Part shown: piece after piece, positions 35,201-44,508 of the stretch
Numbering within the stretch: position 1 is the first letter of the stretch
Layout of the letters: the number at the start of each line of letters is the position of its first letter
Assembly: GCA_019695115.1 (NCBI GenBank)
Contig: JAIBAP010000010.1
Location: forward strand, 47,626-111,625
Length of the DNA: 64,000 bases
From: Caldilineales bacterium
GTDB taxonomy: Bacteria; Chloroflexota; Anaerolineae; J102
Direction: 5' to 3'
Position numbers and translations under genes: made by a program
Notes under the pieces: generated by a model
Databases searched by the model: none
The model's input: only the letters and a program-made list of their open reading frames with translations
What the model was told of the DNA's origin: nothing

Positions 35201-35646
35201 GAACCGCCGCGGACGGTCCACACCACTGCGAATGTTCCATTAGCGGCCGCTACCGATGGCAATGAGCTGCGCGCAACACTGTTGGTGTCCGAGATGCGAA
35301 ACTCACTGCCTGCTGGCTGACCAGCAGGATTTAGAAAGCGACCGTAAACATCAAAGCCATCGGACTGTGAACCGGCATTGCGGGGAGATAGCCAAACCAC
35401 CAGAAAGCGACTGCCGGTAGCATCATAGGCTATTGCCGGATAGACATCTGCATCTCTCTGATCACTGTTTCCGCTCGCTCCACCCAGACGTCCAGGTGGG
35501 ACCACTGTTGCGGGCGCACCAGCTACGTAAGCCAGGGCCGCAATCGCCGTCAGAGTGGCAACAGTAACGAGCGCCAATGCCGCCGCGAGCGAGTAGCGCC
35601 ATCGCCCAGCGAATAGAACGCTCCTCGACCCATGATACGCTTTCAT
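32236..35646 (-). CDS. Secreted PA14-domain protein with three near-identical Ig-like repeats
   Basis: A 1136-residue exported protein starting at ATG 35646 (AAGGTG upstream). It has a signal helix (YSLAAALALVTVATLTAIAA). Residues about 45-480 are repeated FLVVW-type beta strands, suggesting a propeller. Residues about 495-625 form a PA14 domain (QYFNNQALSG, FVFESGNYTFISYTDDGVRV, WIDNNLVIDRW), a glycan-binding fold. Three repeats of about 101 residues start near 624, 726 and 827, each opening DTTPPTGDFTEPAAN or close to it and containing PVWLRVQAQD. Residues about 932-1080 resemble a carbohydrate-binding jelly roll (NGDFEQGRYAGWDE, FWVDDLTF). It lacks the FLP-type tail seen on other secreted proteins here and ends EGLPTK. 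It is probably a cell-surface or extracellular glycan binder. Confidence 0.8.
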   Translation of the reverse strand: MKAYHGSRSVLFAGRWRYSLAAALALVTVATLTAIAALAYVAGAPATVVPPGRLGGASGNSDQRDADVYPAIAYDATGSRFLVVWLSPRNAGSQSDGFDVYGRFLNPAGQPAGSEFRISDTNSVARSSLPSVAAANGTFAVVWTVRGGSCQVRMQRVVDASARSDQILVSGAGHRHSPSIVYNATRQRFVVAYVEGDDYLPPTIGGAQTADCGNNASSASRIKALEFALNGDSPTVTATRDVSDAAAGGFRPRLAFSSNLAQYLVAWEDRRNAGGQAGGFAVYAQRLAADTSPIGSDLALANNGDYSNYDASATWTPRPAVAAAEDRFLVVWFAQARENDARIWSVLARPVSANDPAGAVFPVVRMTYAESHNGEAPSGFLATDYLASPQEFMVTLSSHLESIWGYLSLVRVQRITKDGQLLKLDGAVRSEPGVGNSVDSDNDDQIGVAMATNPSGNTGTADYLVAYSKHAPSQTGQDFDIWGGRIALGQSPSTCLSAQFTTQYFNNQALSGSPTVQRCETAPFGYDWGYNGPVNGVNADHFSVRWAGRFVFESGNYTFISYTDDGVRVWIDNNLVIDRWIDQGATEYRATRSLSSGEHDVKVEYYENVGAAVAAFRWQRDAPADTTPPTGDFTEPVPNAQVNAPVWLRVQAQDNAGGSGMARVKFTTNGTGQWRVIAEDNQAPYELYWDMSGIPTGQAFMIGAELYDNAGNRADRARWITRQTATDTTPPTGDFTEPAANAQVNPPVWLRVQAQDTAGGSGIAKIRFTSNGTGQWRLIGEDSSPPYEVQWDMAGVPVNQPFMIGAEIHDRAGNRTDRIRWITKQGAVDTTPPSGDFTEPAANSQVAAPVWLRVQAQDNAGGSGVARVVFTTNGTGQWRVIASDVTAPYEMFWDMAGVPSGQSFMIGAEIYDTAGNRADRARWITRIATANSLRNGDFEQGRYAGWDEYSTHGWQIVVSADQLPPTRQPHGGSWAAWLGGEHSEVSAFWQRGVSIQPSSAYLQFWYMIGSEDYCGYDFAGVVINGSTVARAFDLCAETNTGGWVRTTVNLSAYSGQNVTIAFRSETDSSLYSSFWVDDLTFATADGSAEEQPVGEDANAVVPSEPGANLVKQDRLPVQPQAESEPWPRLWEGLPTK

Positions 35647-35766
35647 AGTACACCTTGCCGTGTGCAGCATAAGGGGGAGAACGGATCAGGTAGGCAAGAA
35701 GCAAGACGTCGATAGACACCTTTTCTCTCGACAGGCTCTTATCGACGCCCTGCGCGCAACGAGAGA

Positions 35767-37812
35767 TCAACGCAAGATAGTTGGCAGGTAGATTCTTCGC
35801 TCAGTCGCAACAGTGCTGATTTGCTTCCACGCCTGGTCGAATGTCATACCAACCAGATGCATCAGATCCACGCGCTCCGTTTCCCGTCGAATTACCGCAG
35901 CAACTTCACCCTTGCCAGATGCCCTATCCGCTTGGGCCACATTCAACAGGAATGATTCCAGATGGGTTGCCATCGCTTGCGAGAACACAACCTCTGACCC
36001 GTTGCCATTCACCCACAAGGCAAAACCGGCGTTCAACTCCTTTAAGATCTCGCCGCCTTGCCTGCGCAACGATGGGTCAAAAAGCACGAGGTAGCTGACC
36101 CGCCCTGTGTGCTTTTCATAGAGATTACGGTAATAGCGACCTGCGGTCGAGTTATTCAAGTGATCACGCACCCGGTAGAGTGTCGTTGCTAATTCCAGGG
36201 CAGATGACTGATCAGAGTGGAGTGCTATGTCATCGAGAATTACCGCAGCGACGCAAGTCGGGCACTCTGGGGGCTGCCATTGACCATCGAGACCGACGGC
36301 ATCAAAACCGGAGCGTACAGCATTGGCCACTGCGGCGTCGTTGGCGTATAAGTCATTGGCTGACTGAATAGCCTGGGCGCGAGCATCTTCCAGGCTGGAG
36401 TTGGCCTGTAAGTAACGAGTAAGGGCGCGGAAAAAGATGCGCTCGGCCCTGTCCTTACCTACGGCTGCATGGGTGGCGATGTTGAAGAACGCCTTGTTGG
36501 GGATGCCGCTGTTAGTATGAACACCGCAATTGTCACTGCTTGTCTCGACCCAGTCTCTGACATGGTCGGGTTGACCAAATCGCTTGGGATCCGACAGATC
36601 ACGTATCGCTTCCCGTCCTCCTAGTGCGTCGTCCGGGAGATCCTCGCCCATCAACCAATCTTCGCGATCGATCATGGCGCCAAAGATGTCCGAGAAACTC
36701 TCGTTCAGGGCGCCTGACTGCCATCTGTACTCCAGATTGGCGGTGCGTTCTGTGACAGCATGGGTCAGTTCATGGGCGACCACATCGTTGACAGGGAAAT
36801 CGTCGCCATAGACCATCTGTGCACCATTCCAAAAAGCATTCGCATAATTGCGTGAATAGTGAACAGTTGAGATGATTTTTGCACCAGCATCATCAAAACT
36901 GTCACGATTATGCGTGTTCTTGAAGTAATTGTAGGTAGTACCGGCGAAATCGTGAGCATTATCAACATCGCGATCTCCTACCGGCCCATCGTTTTCCCGT
37001 CGTCGCAATGTCCCGGGCAAGCTAGTACCATGGTTAGCGTCGTAGGTTTCACGATTTCTCGCTGTGGGCACCGCTATTTCAGTTACCGCCCCCTGATACA
37101 ACCTGTCGAGAACATCGTTGATGTCGCCGGTCTGCGCATCAATCACATAAACATTTCGAGATGGAATCGCATCATCCCGCAACTCTATTATCCAGGCAAG
37201 CCTGGCAGTTGCACCGGGGTTCTCCATGAGTCGAACGTAGACAACCAGGACAGGGGCGGCCAACAGTTTGCCGCCTGGCAGCGCCTGGTGCGCCATTGCC
37301 AACGCGTCGTCAGCGGTAACTGCAGGCTGCACGCTTGACAACTGAATCCCTGGCACATACTGATTGCCAATCGCCGCCACCGACTGCCCATCGGCGCTCA
37401 GATGCACCTTGACTGTAGCGTTGTATACCTCCACCCCCTGGTATATTTGTTGCATTGTGATATGAGTCATGCCGATCTCATCCACATCGGTCTGTTCGAC
37501 CCGTAGCTCCTGCGCAGGCGCCACCATCCCAAAAATCGTTGCGTACCGATCCAGAATGCCAAACGCCGTCGTGTTCGGATCTGGTCTCTCTCCCTGACTC
37601 AACCCCACAAGATCCAGCGGGATCACTCCGCTGACGAAACCGGGGGTATTCACTAGCGGGTTCCACGTGATTTCGACAATACCGCCTGCGTCGGCCCGAA
37701 GTTGACCAACATCGGGTGGCAGTGGCAGATCAGCAAAACTTGTGCTCCCTACAGCAAGGCTCACAAACAGCCACAGGCTGATGACGAGAACTGCGAACAC
37801 AGGGCGTTTCAT
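35767..37812 (-). CDS. Secreted thermolysin-like (M4) metalloprotease
   Basis: A 681-residue preproprotein. ATG 37812 follows AAGGAGGCACTTC, a strong Shine-Dalgarno sequence. The signal peptide is VFAVLVISLWLFVSLAVGS. The propeptide (about 60-230) has FTP/PepSY features (MTHITMQQIYQGVEVYNATV). The catalytic domain has the zinc motif VVAHELTHAV, the third ligand in GALNESFSDIFG and the catalytic His in NCGVHTNSGIPNKAFFNIA, so all key residues are present. A C-terminal extension of about 150 residues follows the protease and ends ERRIYLPTILR, a tail similar to those of the proteins ending at 20953 and 54085. It likely digests extracellular protein. Confidence 0.93.
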   Translation of the reverse strand: MKRPVFAVLVISLWLFVSLAVGSTSFADLPLPPDVGQLRADAGGIVEITWNPLVNTPGFVSGVIPLDLVGLSQGERPDPNTTAFGILDRYATIFGMVAPAQELRVEQTDVDEIGMTHITMQQIYQGVEVYNATVKVHLSADGQSVAAIGNQYVPGIQLSSVQPAVTADDALAMAHQALPGGKLLAAPVLVVYVRLMENPGATARLAWIIELRDDAIPSRNVYVIDAQTGDINDVLDRLYQGAVTEIAVPTARNRETYDANHGTSLPGTLRRRENDGPVGDRDVDNAHDFAGTTYNYFKNTHNRDSFDDAGAKIISTVHYSRNYANAFWNGAQMVYGDDFPVNDVVAHELTHAVTERTANLEYRWQSGALNESFSDIFGAMIDREDWLMGEDLPDDALGGREAIRDLSDPKRFGQPDHVRDWVETSSDNCGVHTNSGIPNKAFFNIATHAAVGKDRAERIFFRALTRYLQANSSLEDARAQAIQSANDLYANDAAVANAVRSGFDAVGLDGQWQPPECPTCVAAVILDDIALHSDQSSALELATTLYRVRDHLNNSTAGRYYRNLYEKHTGRVSYLVLFDPSLRRQGGEILKELNAGFALWVNGNGSEVVFSQAMATHLESFLLNVAQADRASGKGEVAAVIRRETERVDLMHLVGMTFDQAWKQISTVATERRIYLPTILR

Positions 37813-38232
37813 GAAGTGCCTCCTTGTTATGAGTTGGCAAATGCTTATGGGACGAACAACGGTGAAGACTCCGCCCGCGCGATCGATTAGGGAGTTCGAG
37901 TCGAGCGCCAACCTGTCCGCGATCGCTCTTGCGACAATTGATCACGCTGGTTTCTGCTCCATTATATGGTAGGTTGGTTACAAAATGATCTACGACTTTT
38001 CTACGAATCTGCTTCACCTATCGGATGTTCGGTGACTTGAGCGGCACAAGCGGTGTCCGAAACGCTCCTGGCAGAGTACACGCCTGGCTCGTCTCACTTC
38101 CGCCAGTTGCGTTTCCGATCATATTGATAAAACCACGCCCCCAAATCTGACACCCAACCGCCGTTTCGGCCGCCAGTCTCCAGAACCTATGCCATCCAGT
38201 CCCCTCCCCCACAACCTCCCTTAGCCCGCCTC
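37813..38232. other. Intergenic region
   Basis: This lies upstream of the M4 protease (minus strand) and downstream of the YbaK gene (minus strand). It is AT-richer than the coding DNA, and its minus strand should carry the protease promoter. No conserved frame, tRNA or clear terminator was found. Confidence 0.35.
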
Positions 38233-38727
38233 CTACCCCCCTCCCCCTGCAATCCCCCCCACCCTTGCCCCCGTCACCCTGACGAAATCCCCCGGCGCCA
38301 ACACCACCTGCACCCCGCGCTCGCCGGCGCTCATGCCGATGCGCTCGAACGCCAGGGCGCTGCGGTCGAGAAAAACGGCGAAGCCCCGATTGGCCAACGC
38401 CAGGGCGCTGATCCCACCCTTCTGCAACCCCGTCAGCCGCTCGGCCTCGGCCTGCGTCGCCATCCGCACCTTCTTGGCCCCGGCCGCCGCCGCCAACGCC
38501 TTCAGATCCACCTCGGCATCGGCCGGAACCAGGGCCAGGATCGGCTTGCCTTTGTCTGGCTCGGTGACGATGGTCTTGAACACCTGCGCTGGCGGCAGGC
38601 CAATGGCCCCGGCCACCTCTTCGGCGCTGACGAACACTCCCGGGTCATAGCGATGCGCTTCGTAGGCGATCTTCTTGCCTTCCAGAAAGCGCATCGCCAG
38701 GGTCTTTTCGGGCACTTTTGGCGACAT
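38233..38727 (-). CDS. ybaK: YbaK/EbsC-type aminoacyl-tRNA deacylase
   Basis: A 164-residue protein of the YbaK/ProX superfamily, which hydrolyses mischarged Cys-tRNA(Pro) or related species. Start M at 38727 (MSPKVPEKTLAMRFLEGKKI) fits the family. The 23 codons upstream in the longer frame come from a short inverted repeat. Conserved stretches are FVSAEEVAGAIGLPPAQVFK with the catalytic Lys, ALVPADAEVDLKAL and GLQKGGISALAL. The last residues are Gly-rich (GGIAGGGG). It is the last gene before the protease region. Confidence 0.88.
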   Translation of the reverse strand: MSPKVPEKTLAMRFLEGKKIAYEAHRYDPGVFVSAEEVAGAIGLPPAQVFKTIVTEPDKGKPILALVPADAEVDLKALAAAAGAKKVRMATQAEAERLTGLQKGGISALALANRGFAVFLDRSALAFERIGMSAGERGVQVVLAPGDFVRVTGARVGGIAGGGG

Positions 38728-38796
38728 GGGCCGGTCTACAGGTGGTTTCGTGTTGCGTAGGCGGAGGCCGCCTACGCAACACGAAACACGAAACAA

Positions 38797-39033
38797 CTAC
38801 TTCTTGCCGAACATACCGCCAACCGCGCCCATGGCGCCGCTGACGCCGCCCTTCACCATGTCGGCGGCGCCGCCCATCATGCCGCCCATCCCGCCCATCA
38901 GGGCGTCGAGCTGGCCGGCAATCGGGGCGGGGAGTTTGCTCTTGAGATAGTCCAGAACCGTGGTCACGGCCGTCTTGGCCTGTTCGGCGGTGATGCCGGC
39001 CTTCTGCGAGACCATGCTGATCAATTCGTCCAT
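38797..39033 (-). CDS. Small helical protein with Met/Gly-rich tail
   Basis: A 78-residue protein. The N-terminal half, MDELISMVSQKAGITAEQAK, then VLDYLKSKLPAPIAGQLDAL, has the helical pattern of DUF2267/DUF2780-like domains. The second half is Gly/Met-rich (MGGMGGMMGGAADMV) and ends MFGKK. CAGGAG lies 11 bases before the ATG. It precedes ybaK on the same strand and may share a transcript. Role is unknown. Confidence 0.65.
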   Translation of the reverse strand: MDELISMVSQKAGITAEQAKTAVTTVLDYLKSKLPAPIAGQLDALMGGMGGMMGGAADMVKGGVSGAMGAVGGMFGKK

Positions 39034-39170
39034 CGTTTGTTTCTCCTGGTTGAGTGAAAATCGGTAGGGTGACGGGTGCTGATCTCACCCTCTGCCCCAG
39101 ATGATAGCATCCTCCCAGGAAAGGAACGCTTTCAGATCACTTACAGCGTTGTTACGAACGCAAGATTGGC

Positions 39171-39572
39171 TCAGGCTCCCGCCGGCTTGATCCTCGGCCA
39201 GGCATGGACGGCAAAGGCCGCCACCGCCGCCGCCTCGGCCATCCGCCCCGCTGCCATCACCCCACCCGCTAGCGCCAGCGTCGGGCCAAAACCGGCCAGC
39301 AACACACCGGCGTTCAGCAGAAAAAATGCTGCCCAGGCGGGCGTCTCGTTCCCGCGCCGGCCCTGAAAGCGCGGCAGAATCCAAAACGCGACCCCCATCA
39401 TCAGCTGCACCGTCCACCCCATCAACAAACACTCGATGTGCGCCGGCAGCAGCCGCCAAAGCAACGGCGACAGCGGCGCCCCTTTATTGCTCAGCATCAG
39501 ACCGCCCAGGGTGAAGCCCAACGCCAGGTAGACGAGGGCGGAGCGGATGAACCAGCGACTCAGCCGGGGCAT
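39171..39572 (-). CDS. Four-helix membrane protein, paralogue of the next upstream gene
   Basis: A 133-residue membrane protein with about four helices. ALVYLALGFTLGGLML, HIECLLMGWTVQLMMGVAFW and ILPRF resemble helices of NnrS or cytochrome-oxidase-subunit-I-like proteins, with a conserved His and Trp in the second helix. It is third of three same-strand genes (41099, 39992, 39572) with 3-9 base gaps. It aligns helix by helix with the protein at 39576. Likely haem or copper-related, by inference only. Confidence 0.6.
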   Translation of the reverse strand: MPRLSRWFIRSALVYLALGFTLGGLMLSNKGAPLSPLLWRLLPAHIECLLMGWTVQLMMGVAFWILPRFQGRRGNETPAWAAFFLLNAGVLLAGFGPTLALAGGVMAAGRMAEAAAVAAFAVHAWPRIKPAGA

Positions 39573-39575
39573 CGC

Positions 39576-39992
39576 TCAGCGCTCCTTCACCCTGCCCCAG
39601 GTGTTGATGACAAAGGCCATCCCGGCCAGCCACTGCAACAGCGCCGAGATCACCAGCGCCCAGCCCCACACGCCGCCATAGAGGGCGGTCAACGGCTCGG
39701 CCGCCACTCGCAACACCAGGCCACTATTCAGCAGCCAGTAAACGGCCCAGGCCAACTGCTCATTGCCGTGCGGCTGCTCGCGGCTGTATTTGGGGAACAT
39801 CCAGTAGACGATCCCGAAGATGAGTTGGGCGATCCAGCCCAGCATCAGCAGATGGAAATAAACCGGCGCCAGAGCATCGACCAACAGCGGCAAGTCGATG
39901 ACGCTCCGCAACGCCAACAACAGCCCCGTGACCAGGGCCGCGACCAGGTAGACAAGCGACGTGCGGGCGAACAGCCGGGTGAGAATGGGCAT
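39576..39992 (-). CDS. Four-helix membrane protein, NnrS/oxidase-like
   Basis: A 138-residue membrane protein with four helices: SLVYLVAALVTGLLLAL, VYFHLLMLGWIAQLIFGIVY, WMFPKYSREQPHG and LQWLAGMAFVINTW. The pattern FH/HxxxLGW...G..YW.FP.. matches the 39171 paralogue (HIECLLMGW...G.AFWILP). The His in helix 2 could be a haem or copper ligand. The gap to its downstream paralogue is 3 bases, so the genes are co-transcribed. Confidence 0.6.
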   Translation of the reverse strand: MPILTRLFARTSLVYLVAALVTGLLLALRSVIDLPLLVDALAPVYFHLLMLGWIAQLIFGIVYWMFPKYSREQPHGNEQLAWAVYWLLNSGLVLRVAAEPLTALYGGVWGWALVISALLQWLAGMAFVINTWGRVKER

Positions 39993-40001
39993 GGCAGCGA
40001 C

Positions 40002-41099
40002 CTACCTTTCCTTCGTCCCGCCCCGCACAACCGAGGCCACCACCAACGCCATGAAAACCAGGATCGCCGTGGCGTTGAGAATGCCGCCCCACCGCCGCAC
40101 GGTCATCTGCAAGGCCAGGTCGCCCACGATGCGCAGGGCGAGCGAAAGGTGAAGGAGGGCCAGGGGCAGATAGAAGAGGGGTCGGTAGACCAACGGCCGT
40201 CCCAACACAGCCGGGAAGATGATCAGGGCGTGGCCGAAGATCATGCTGAAGACGAAGCCCACGAACACGGCATGGAGCATGGCATCGTACTGCAACCCTG
40301 CCGTCATGCCGCCAAAACGCAGCATCAGCAGGCCGCCAACCGCCAGCCAGATGTAGCCGGCGATCAGGGCCAGGGCGATGAAGCGCGCCTGCCCGCCCGC
40401 CCGCAGCCGCCGCCAGGCGATGTCGAACCCGAGCAGCCAGACCGCCAACGCCACCATCCCCAGCCCGGCCAGCCGCACACCCGCCCCCAGGCTAAAGAGC
40501 GAGAGCAGGCAAGCCGCCAACAGGGCGAGGGTGATCAGCACGAAGGCAGCCTGCACACGCCGGCTTGGTCGCAGCAAGCGGCTCAATTCCAACCGTTCGC
40601 CGGCGATGGTGAGGACGACAAAAACCTGCCACCACAACACAACCTCGGCCACGGCACGGCCCCCCAGCCAGAGGAGGTTGCCGAACAGAAAGACCATCGC
40701 CCCGGCCAGCAGCACCGCCGAATAGAAGGCCGGCTGCAGACGATAGATGCGGGCCATCGATGCTGCCAGCCCCAGGCTGCCCACTGTGACCAACAGCGGC
40801 CCGGCCAGGCCGCCCACCCCCACCAGGAGCAGCGCCGACCCCAGGCCGGCGGCCAACGGCGCCAGGAAGAACGGCCACCGTGGCCCCTTGTGGATGGCGC
40901 CCAAGCCAACCGCCCGCTCCAGGCTGATCAGCGTGCCGAGGAAGCCGCCCACCATGAGAGGGCCATGCGCCATCGGCAGCAAGGGTCGCAGCGGCGGCCA
41001 ACTCCAGCCCATCCGGATCAGCCCGGCCCAAAGGGCGGCCAACAACGACAGCATCGCCAACGCCAGCAACGGCGCGGCAGGGTTGAGGGTGCGTTTCAT
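40002..41099 (-). CDS. NnrS-like polytopic membrane protein
   Basis: A 365-residue protein with about eleven transmembrane helices. MAHGPLMVGGFLGTLISLER near residue 43 and HAVFVGFVFSMIFGHALIIF near residue 280 carry the paired His residues found in NnrS, a haem/copper membrane protein linked to nitric oxide stress in denitrifiers. It heads a three-gene operon with two small four-helix paralogues (9-base gap). The start codon follows a pyrimidine-rich repeat and has no Shine-Dalgarno sequence. No nitrite or nitric oxide reductase gene is in the window, so the metabolic role is inferred. Confidence 0.72.
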   Translation of the reverse strand: MKRTLNPAAPLLALAMLSLLAALWAGLIRMGWSWPPLRPLLPMAHGPLMVGGFLGTLISLERAVGLGAIHKGPRWPFFLAPLAAGLGSALLLVGVGGLAGPLLVTVGSLGLAASMARIYRLQPAFYSAVLLAGAMVFLFGNLLWLGGRAVAEVVLWWQVFVVLTIAGERLELSRLLRPSRRVQAAFVLITLALLAACLLSLFSLGAGVRLAGLGMVALAVWLLGFDIAWRRLRAGGQARFIALALIAGYIWLAVGGLLMLRFGGMTAGLQYDAMLHAVFVGFVFSMIFGHALIIFPAVLGRPLVYRPLFYLPLALLHLSLALRIVGDLALQMTVRRWGGILNATAILVFMALVVASVVRGGTKER

Positions 41100-41101
41100 G
41101 G

Positions 41102-41141
41102 CAGGGAGGGGGAGAGGGGGAGACGCAGGGACGCAGGGAGG
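41102..41141. repeat. CCCTGCGTC repeat before the NnrS-like operon
   Basis: The plus strand reads GGGAG, GACGCAGGGACGCAGGG. On the sense strand of the downstream gene this is the pyrimidine-rich CCCTGCGTCCCTGCGTC ending 2 bases before the ATG at 41099. Confidence 0.75.
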
Positions 41142-41221
41142 GGGCGAGGGCTAATTCGTCCTTCGTCCTTCGTCCTTCGTCAAATCGGAAGCGAAACGCC
41201 TGGTCTCGAAGTGACTTGCGT

Positions 41222-41536
41222 CTAGATCATGAGCAGGAGCATGATCACCTGGGTCTTGGCGCGGATGCTGTGGGGCAGGTGCGGCTGCATGTGCGTCCAG
41301 TCGCCGGCGCTGGCGGGCCAGGCGTCGCCGCCCACCGTCACATCAGCCTCGCCGGCCAGGATGTGCAGGATGGCCGGGCGGGCGGCGGTGTGCTCGGAAA
41401 GCTCCTGGCCGGGCGCAAAACCGAAGACAATCGCCTTCATGCGCTCATCCTGGTAGATCGTGCGGCTGATGATGCTGTCGGGTGCAATCGTGGCTACGGC
41501 GTCGAGGAGGTTGGGGAAATGGGCGTAGGGGGGCAT
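41222..41536 (-). CDS. Cupin-domain protein
   Basis: A 104-residue single-domain cupin. ATG 41536 begins MPPYAHFPNLLDAVATI. The frame extends upstream only into repeat DNA. Cupin motif 1 is reduced (GQELSEHTAARPAILHILAG, one clear His and Glu) and motif 2 is GDWTHMQPHLPHSI. The His pair suggests a metal site. Small cupins of this type bind sugars or act in stress or sensing. It has no Shine-Dalgarno sequence. The pyrimidine-rich repeat runs up to the ATG. Confidence 0.78.
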   Translation of the reverse strand: MPPYAHFPNLLDAVATIAPDSIISRTIYQDERMKAIVFGFAPGQELSEHTAARPAILHILAGEADVTVGGDAWPASAGDWTHMQPHLPHSIRAKTQVIMLLLMI

Positions 41537-41664
41537 GGGGAGAGAGGGGAGACGCAGGGAGGGAGGGACGCAGAGAGGGGGAGAGCGGAGACGCAGGGAG
41601 GGAGGGACGCAGAGAGGGGGAGAGCGGAGACGCAGGGAGGGAGGGACGCAGGGAGGGGGAGGCA
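41537..41664. repeat. Tandem GACGCAGGGAGGGAGG repeat before the cupin gene
   Basis: Three units of about 42 bp (starting near 41551, 41590 and 41629), each containing GACGCAGGGAGGGAGGGACG and GAGAGGGGGAGAGCG. The sense strand for the cupin gene is pyrimidine-rich (CCCTCCCTGCGTC). The repeat touches the start codon. Confidence 0.85.
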
Positions 41665-41957
41665 ACGTTATCGTCGATCATCCATCGACTTGGGCAGAGT
41701 ATAGCACGGATCGCGAAGCAATGCTGCGACTTTGGTCACATCGGCTGCCTTTCATTTTGGGGCGCGCGGCATTGCGAGCAGCCCATGCCGCGTGCGGCAT
41801 GTCGCCCGAGCAATGAACTCCCACCCCAATTGATCCTCCCGCCATAGACGCAAAGGGCCGATTGGGGGTAAAATAGGGCCGGACGGGAGGGCGATCACCA
41901 TCGCTCCCCCACCCTGCCCACCCCAAACCCCATCTTCATCCCAAGAGGTCTTTCCAC
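41665..41957. other. Divergent intergenic region upstream of pdxS
   Basis: Between the cupin leader repeat and pdxS. TAAAAT at 41869-41874 is a candidate -10 for pdxS, but no good -35 was found. CATGCCGCGTGCGGCATG near 41785 is an 8-bp-arm palindrome of unknown role. No coding frame is supported. Confidence 0.4.
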
Positions 41958-42845
<888 letters not shown>

Positions 42846-42854
42846 GTCATTGCC

Positions 42855-43469
42855 ATGCGCATCGGAGTCCTCGCCCTACAGGGCGCCTTCCGCGAACACC
42901 TGCACAAGCTGCATCAGATCGGCGTCGATGCCAGCGAAGTGCGATTGCCCTCTGAACTGAACGGACTCGACGGCCTCATCCTCCCCGGCGGCGAATCCAC
43001 CACCATGGGCAAACTGGCCGAAAGCTACGGCCTGGTCGCACCCCTGCGCGCCTTCAGCCGCCGCCGCCCGACCTGGGGCACTTGCGCCGGCATGATCCTG
43101 CTGGCCGAACGCGCCCAGGGCCAGAAACAGGGCGGCCAGCCCCTCCTCGGCGGCCTCGACATCACCGTTGACCGCAACTACTTCGGTCGCCAGGTCGATA
43201 GCTTCGAGATCGACCTGCCCATCCCGGCCCTGGGCGAAACCGCCGACCCCTTCCACGCCGTCTTCATCCGCGCCCCGGCCGTCATCCAGGCCGGCCCGGC
43301 AGTCACGGTGCTGGCCCGGCTTCCCGACGGCGTCATCGTCGCCGTGCGCCAGGGCCGGCTGCTGGCCACCGCCTTCCACCCCGAACTCAGCCCCGACCTC
43401 CGCTTCCATCGCTACTTCGTCCAGATGGCGGCCGAGGCGGACTTGCTGCCTGATCCGGCTCCGCCCTGA
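42855..43469 (+). CDS. pdxT: Glutaminase subunit PdxT of PLP synthase
   Basis: A 204-residue class I glutamine amidotransferase that supplies ammonia to PdxS. Motifs are [33 protein letters not shown], the nucleophile Cys in [13 protein letters not shown], and the His-x-Glu pair in [11 protein letters not shown]. The conserved [12 protein letters not shown] loop is present. It directly follows pdxS, and truD begins 3 bases after its stop, so the three are probably one transcript. Confidence 0.96.
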   Translation: MRIGVLALQGAFREHLHKLHQIGVDASEVRLPSELNGLDGLILPGGESTTMGKLAESYGLVAPLRAFSRRRPTWGTCAGMILLAERAQGQKQGGQPLLGGLDITVDRNYFGRQVDSFEIDLPIPALGETADPFHAVFIRAPAVIQAGPAVTVLARLPDGVIVAVRQGRLLATAFHPELSPDLRFHRYFVQMAAEADLLPDPAPP

Positions 43470-43472
43470 CCC

Positions 43473-44507
43473 GTGCCTCCCCTCCCCTTCATCACCGCCG
43501 ACCTGCCCGGCTGCGGCGGCCAGATCAAAGCCGAACCCGACCATTTCATCGTCGAGGAGGTCCCCCTCTACCCGCCCGACGGCGAAGGAGAGCACCTCTT
43601 CGTCTCCCTCACCCGGTCGGGATTCACCACCCGCCAGGTGGTGGACGCCCTGGCCGCCGGCCTCGGCCTGCGGCCCGACGACATCGGCTACGCCGGCCTC
43701 AAGGATCGGCAGGCGCGCGTCACCCAGGTCTTCTCGCTGCCGCGGGTGCAGCCAGAGGACGTACGGGCCGTGGCCGCGGCGCGGGGATGGGAGTGCCATT
43801 GGGCCGCGCCCCATGCCAGCAAACTGCGCCCCGGCCATCTCCTGGGCAACCGCTTCACCATCACCATCCTCGCCCCCACCGCGCCCGAAACAGTCCCGGC
43901 CATCATCGACGCCCTCCAGAGCCGCGGCCTGCCCAACTTCTTCGGCGCCCAACGCTTTGGGCGCTACGGCGACAACGCCGAATCCGGTCTGGCCATCCTC
44001 ACCGGCCAACGCCGGCGCCCCCACCAAAAATGGCTGGCCCGGCTACTGCTCTCGGCCTACCAATCGCAGCTCTTCAACGACTACCTGACCCTGCGCCTGA
44101 GCCGCGGCTGCTTCGACCGGCTGCTCCCCGGCGACCTGGCCAAGAAAACCGACACCGGCGGCATGTTCATCGTCGCCGAGGTCGAGACCGAGCAACCCCG
44201 CTTCGACCGCGGCGAGATCACCTTCACCGGCCCCATCTTCGGCTACGACACCTGGGGGCCGGAAGGCGCCGCCGCCGCCCTCGAAGCCGAAATCATGGCC
44301 TCCAGCCCCGTCCCGCCCGACGCCTGGCGCCAACACCACCTGCAAGGCAACCGCCGTCCTGCCCGACTCTTCCTCCAGCCCATCGACCTGCAACCGCACC
44401 ACTTGGGCCTCAGCCTGCGCTTCTTCCTGCCCAAAGGCGCCTACGCCACCATCCTCCTGCGCGAAATCCTGAAAACCGAACCCTCCGCTCTCGACGACGA
44501 ATCCTGA
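43473..44507 (+). CDS. truD: tRNA pseudouridine synthase D
   Basis: A 344-residue enzyme that in known members makes pseudouridine 13 in tRNA. The catalytic Asp lies in GYAGLKDRQARVTQVFSL (about residue 75). Other TruD features are FIVEEVPLYPPDGEGEHLF, the FFGAQRFGRYG motif and SAYQSQLFNDYL. The start is GTG at 43473, three bases after pdxT, without a Shine-Dalgarno sequence, so translational coupling is likely. The C-terminus ends just before a repeat. Confidence 0.93.
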   Translation: MPPLPFITADLPGCGGQIKAEPDHFIVEEVPLYPPDGEGEHLFVSLTRSGFTTRQVVDALAAGLGLRPDDIGYAGLKDRQARVTQVFSLPRVQPEDVRAVAAARGWECHWAAPHASKLRPGHLLGNRFTITILAPTAPETVPAIIDALQSRGLPNFFGAQRFGRYGDNAESGLAILTGQRRRPHQKWLARLLLSAYQSQLFNDYLTLRLSRGCFDRLLPGDLAKKTDTGGMFIVAEVETEQPRFDRGEITFTGPIFGYDTWGPEGAAAALEAEIMASSPVPPDAWRQHHLQGNRRPARLFLQPIDLQPHHLGLSLRFFLPKGAYATILLREILKTEPSALDDES

Positions 44508-44508
44508 C

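Noticed and set aside
39438..41225. Plus-strand frame of 595 codons rich in Gln, His and Arg
   Set aside because: Antisense shadow of the NnrS-like operon. No domain is present, and composition is that of reversed membrane-protein codons.
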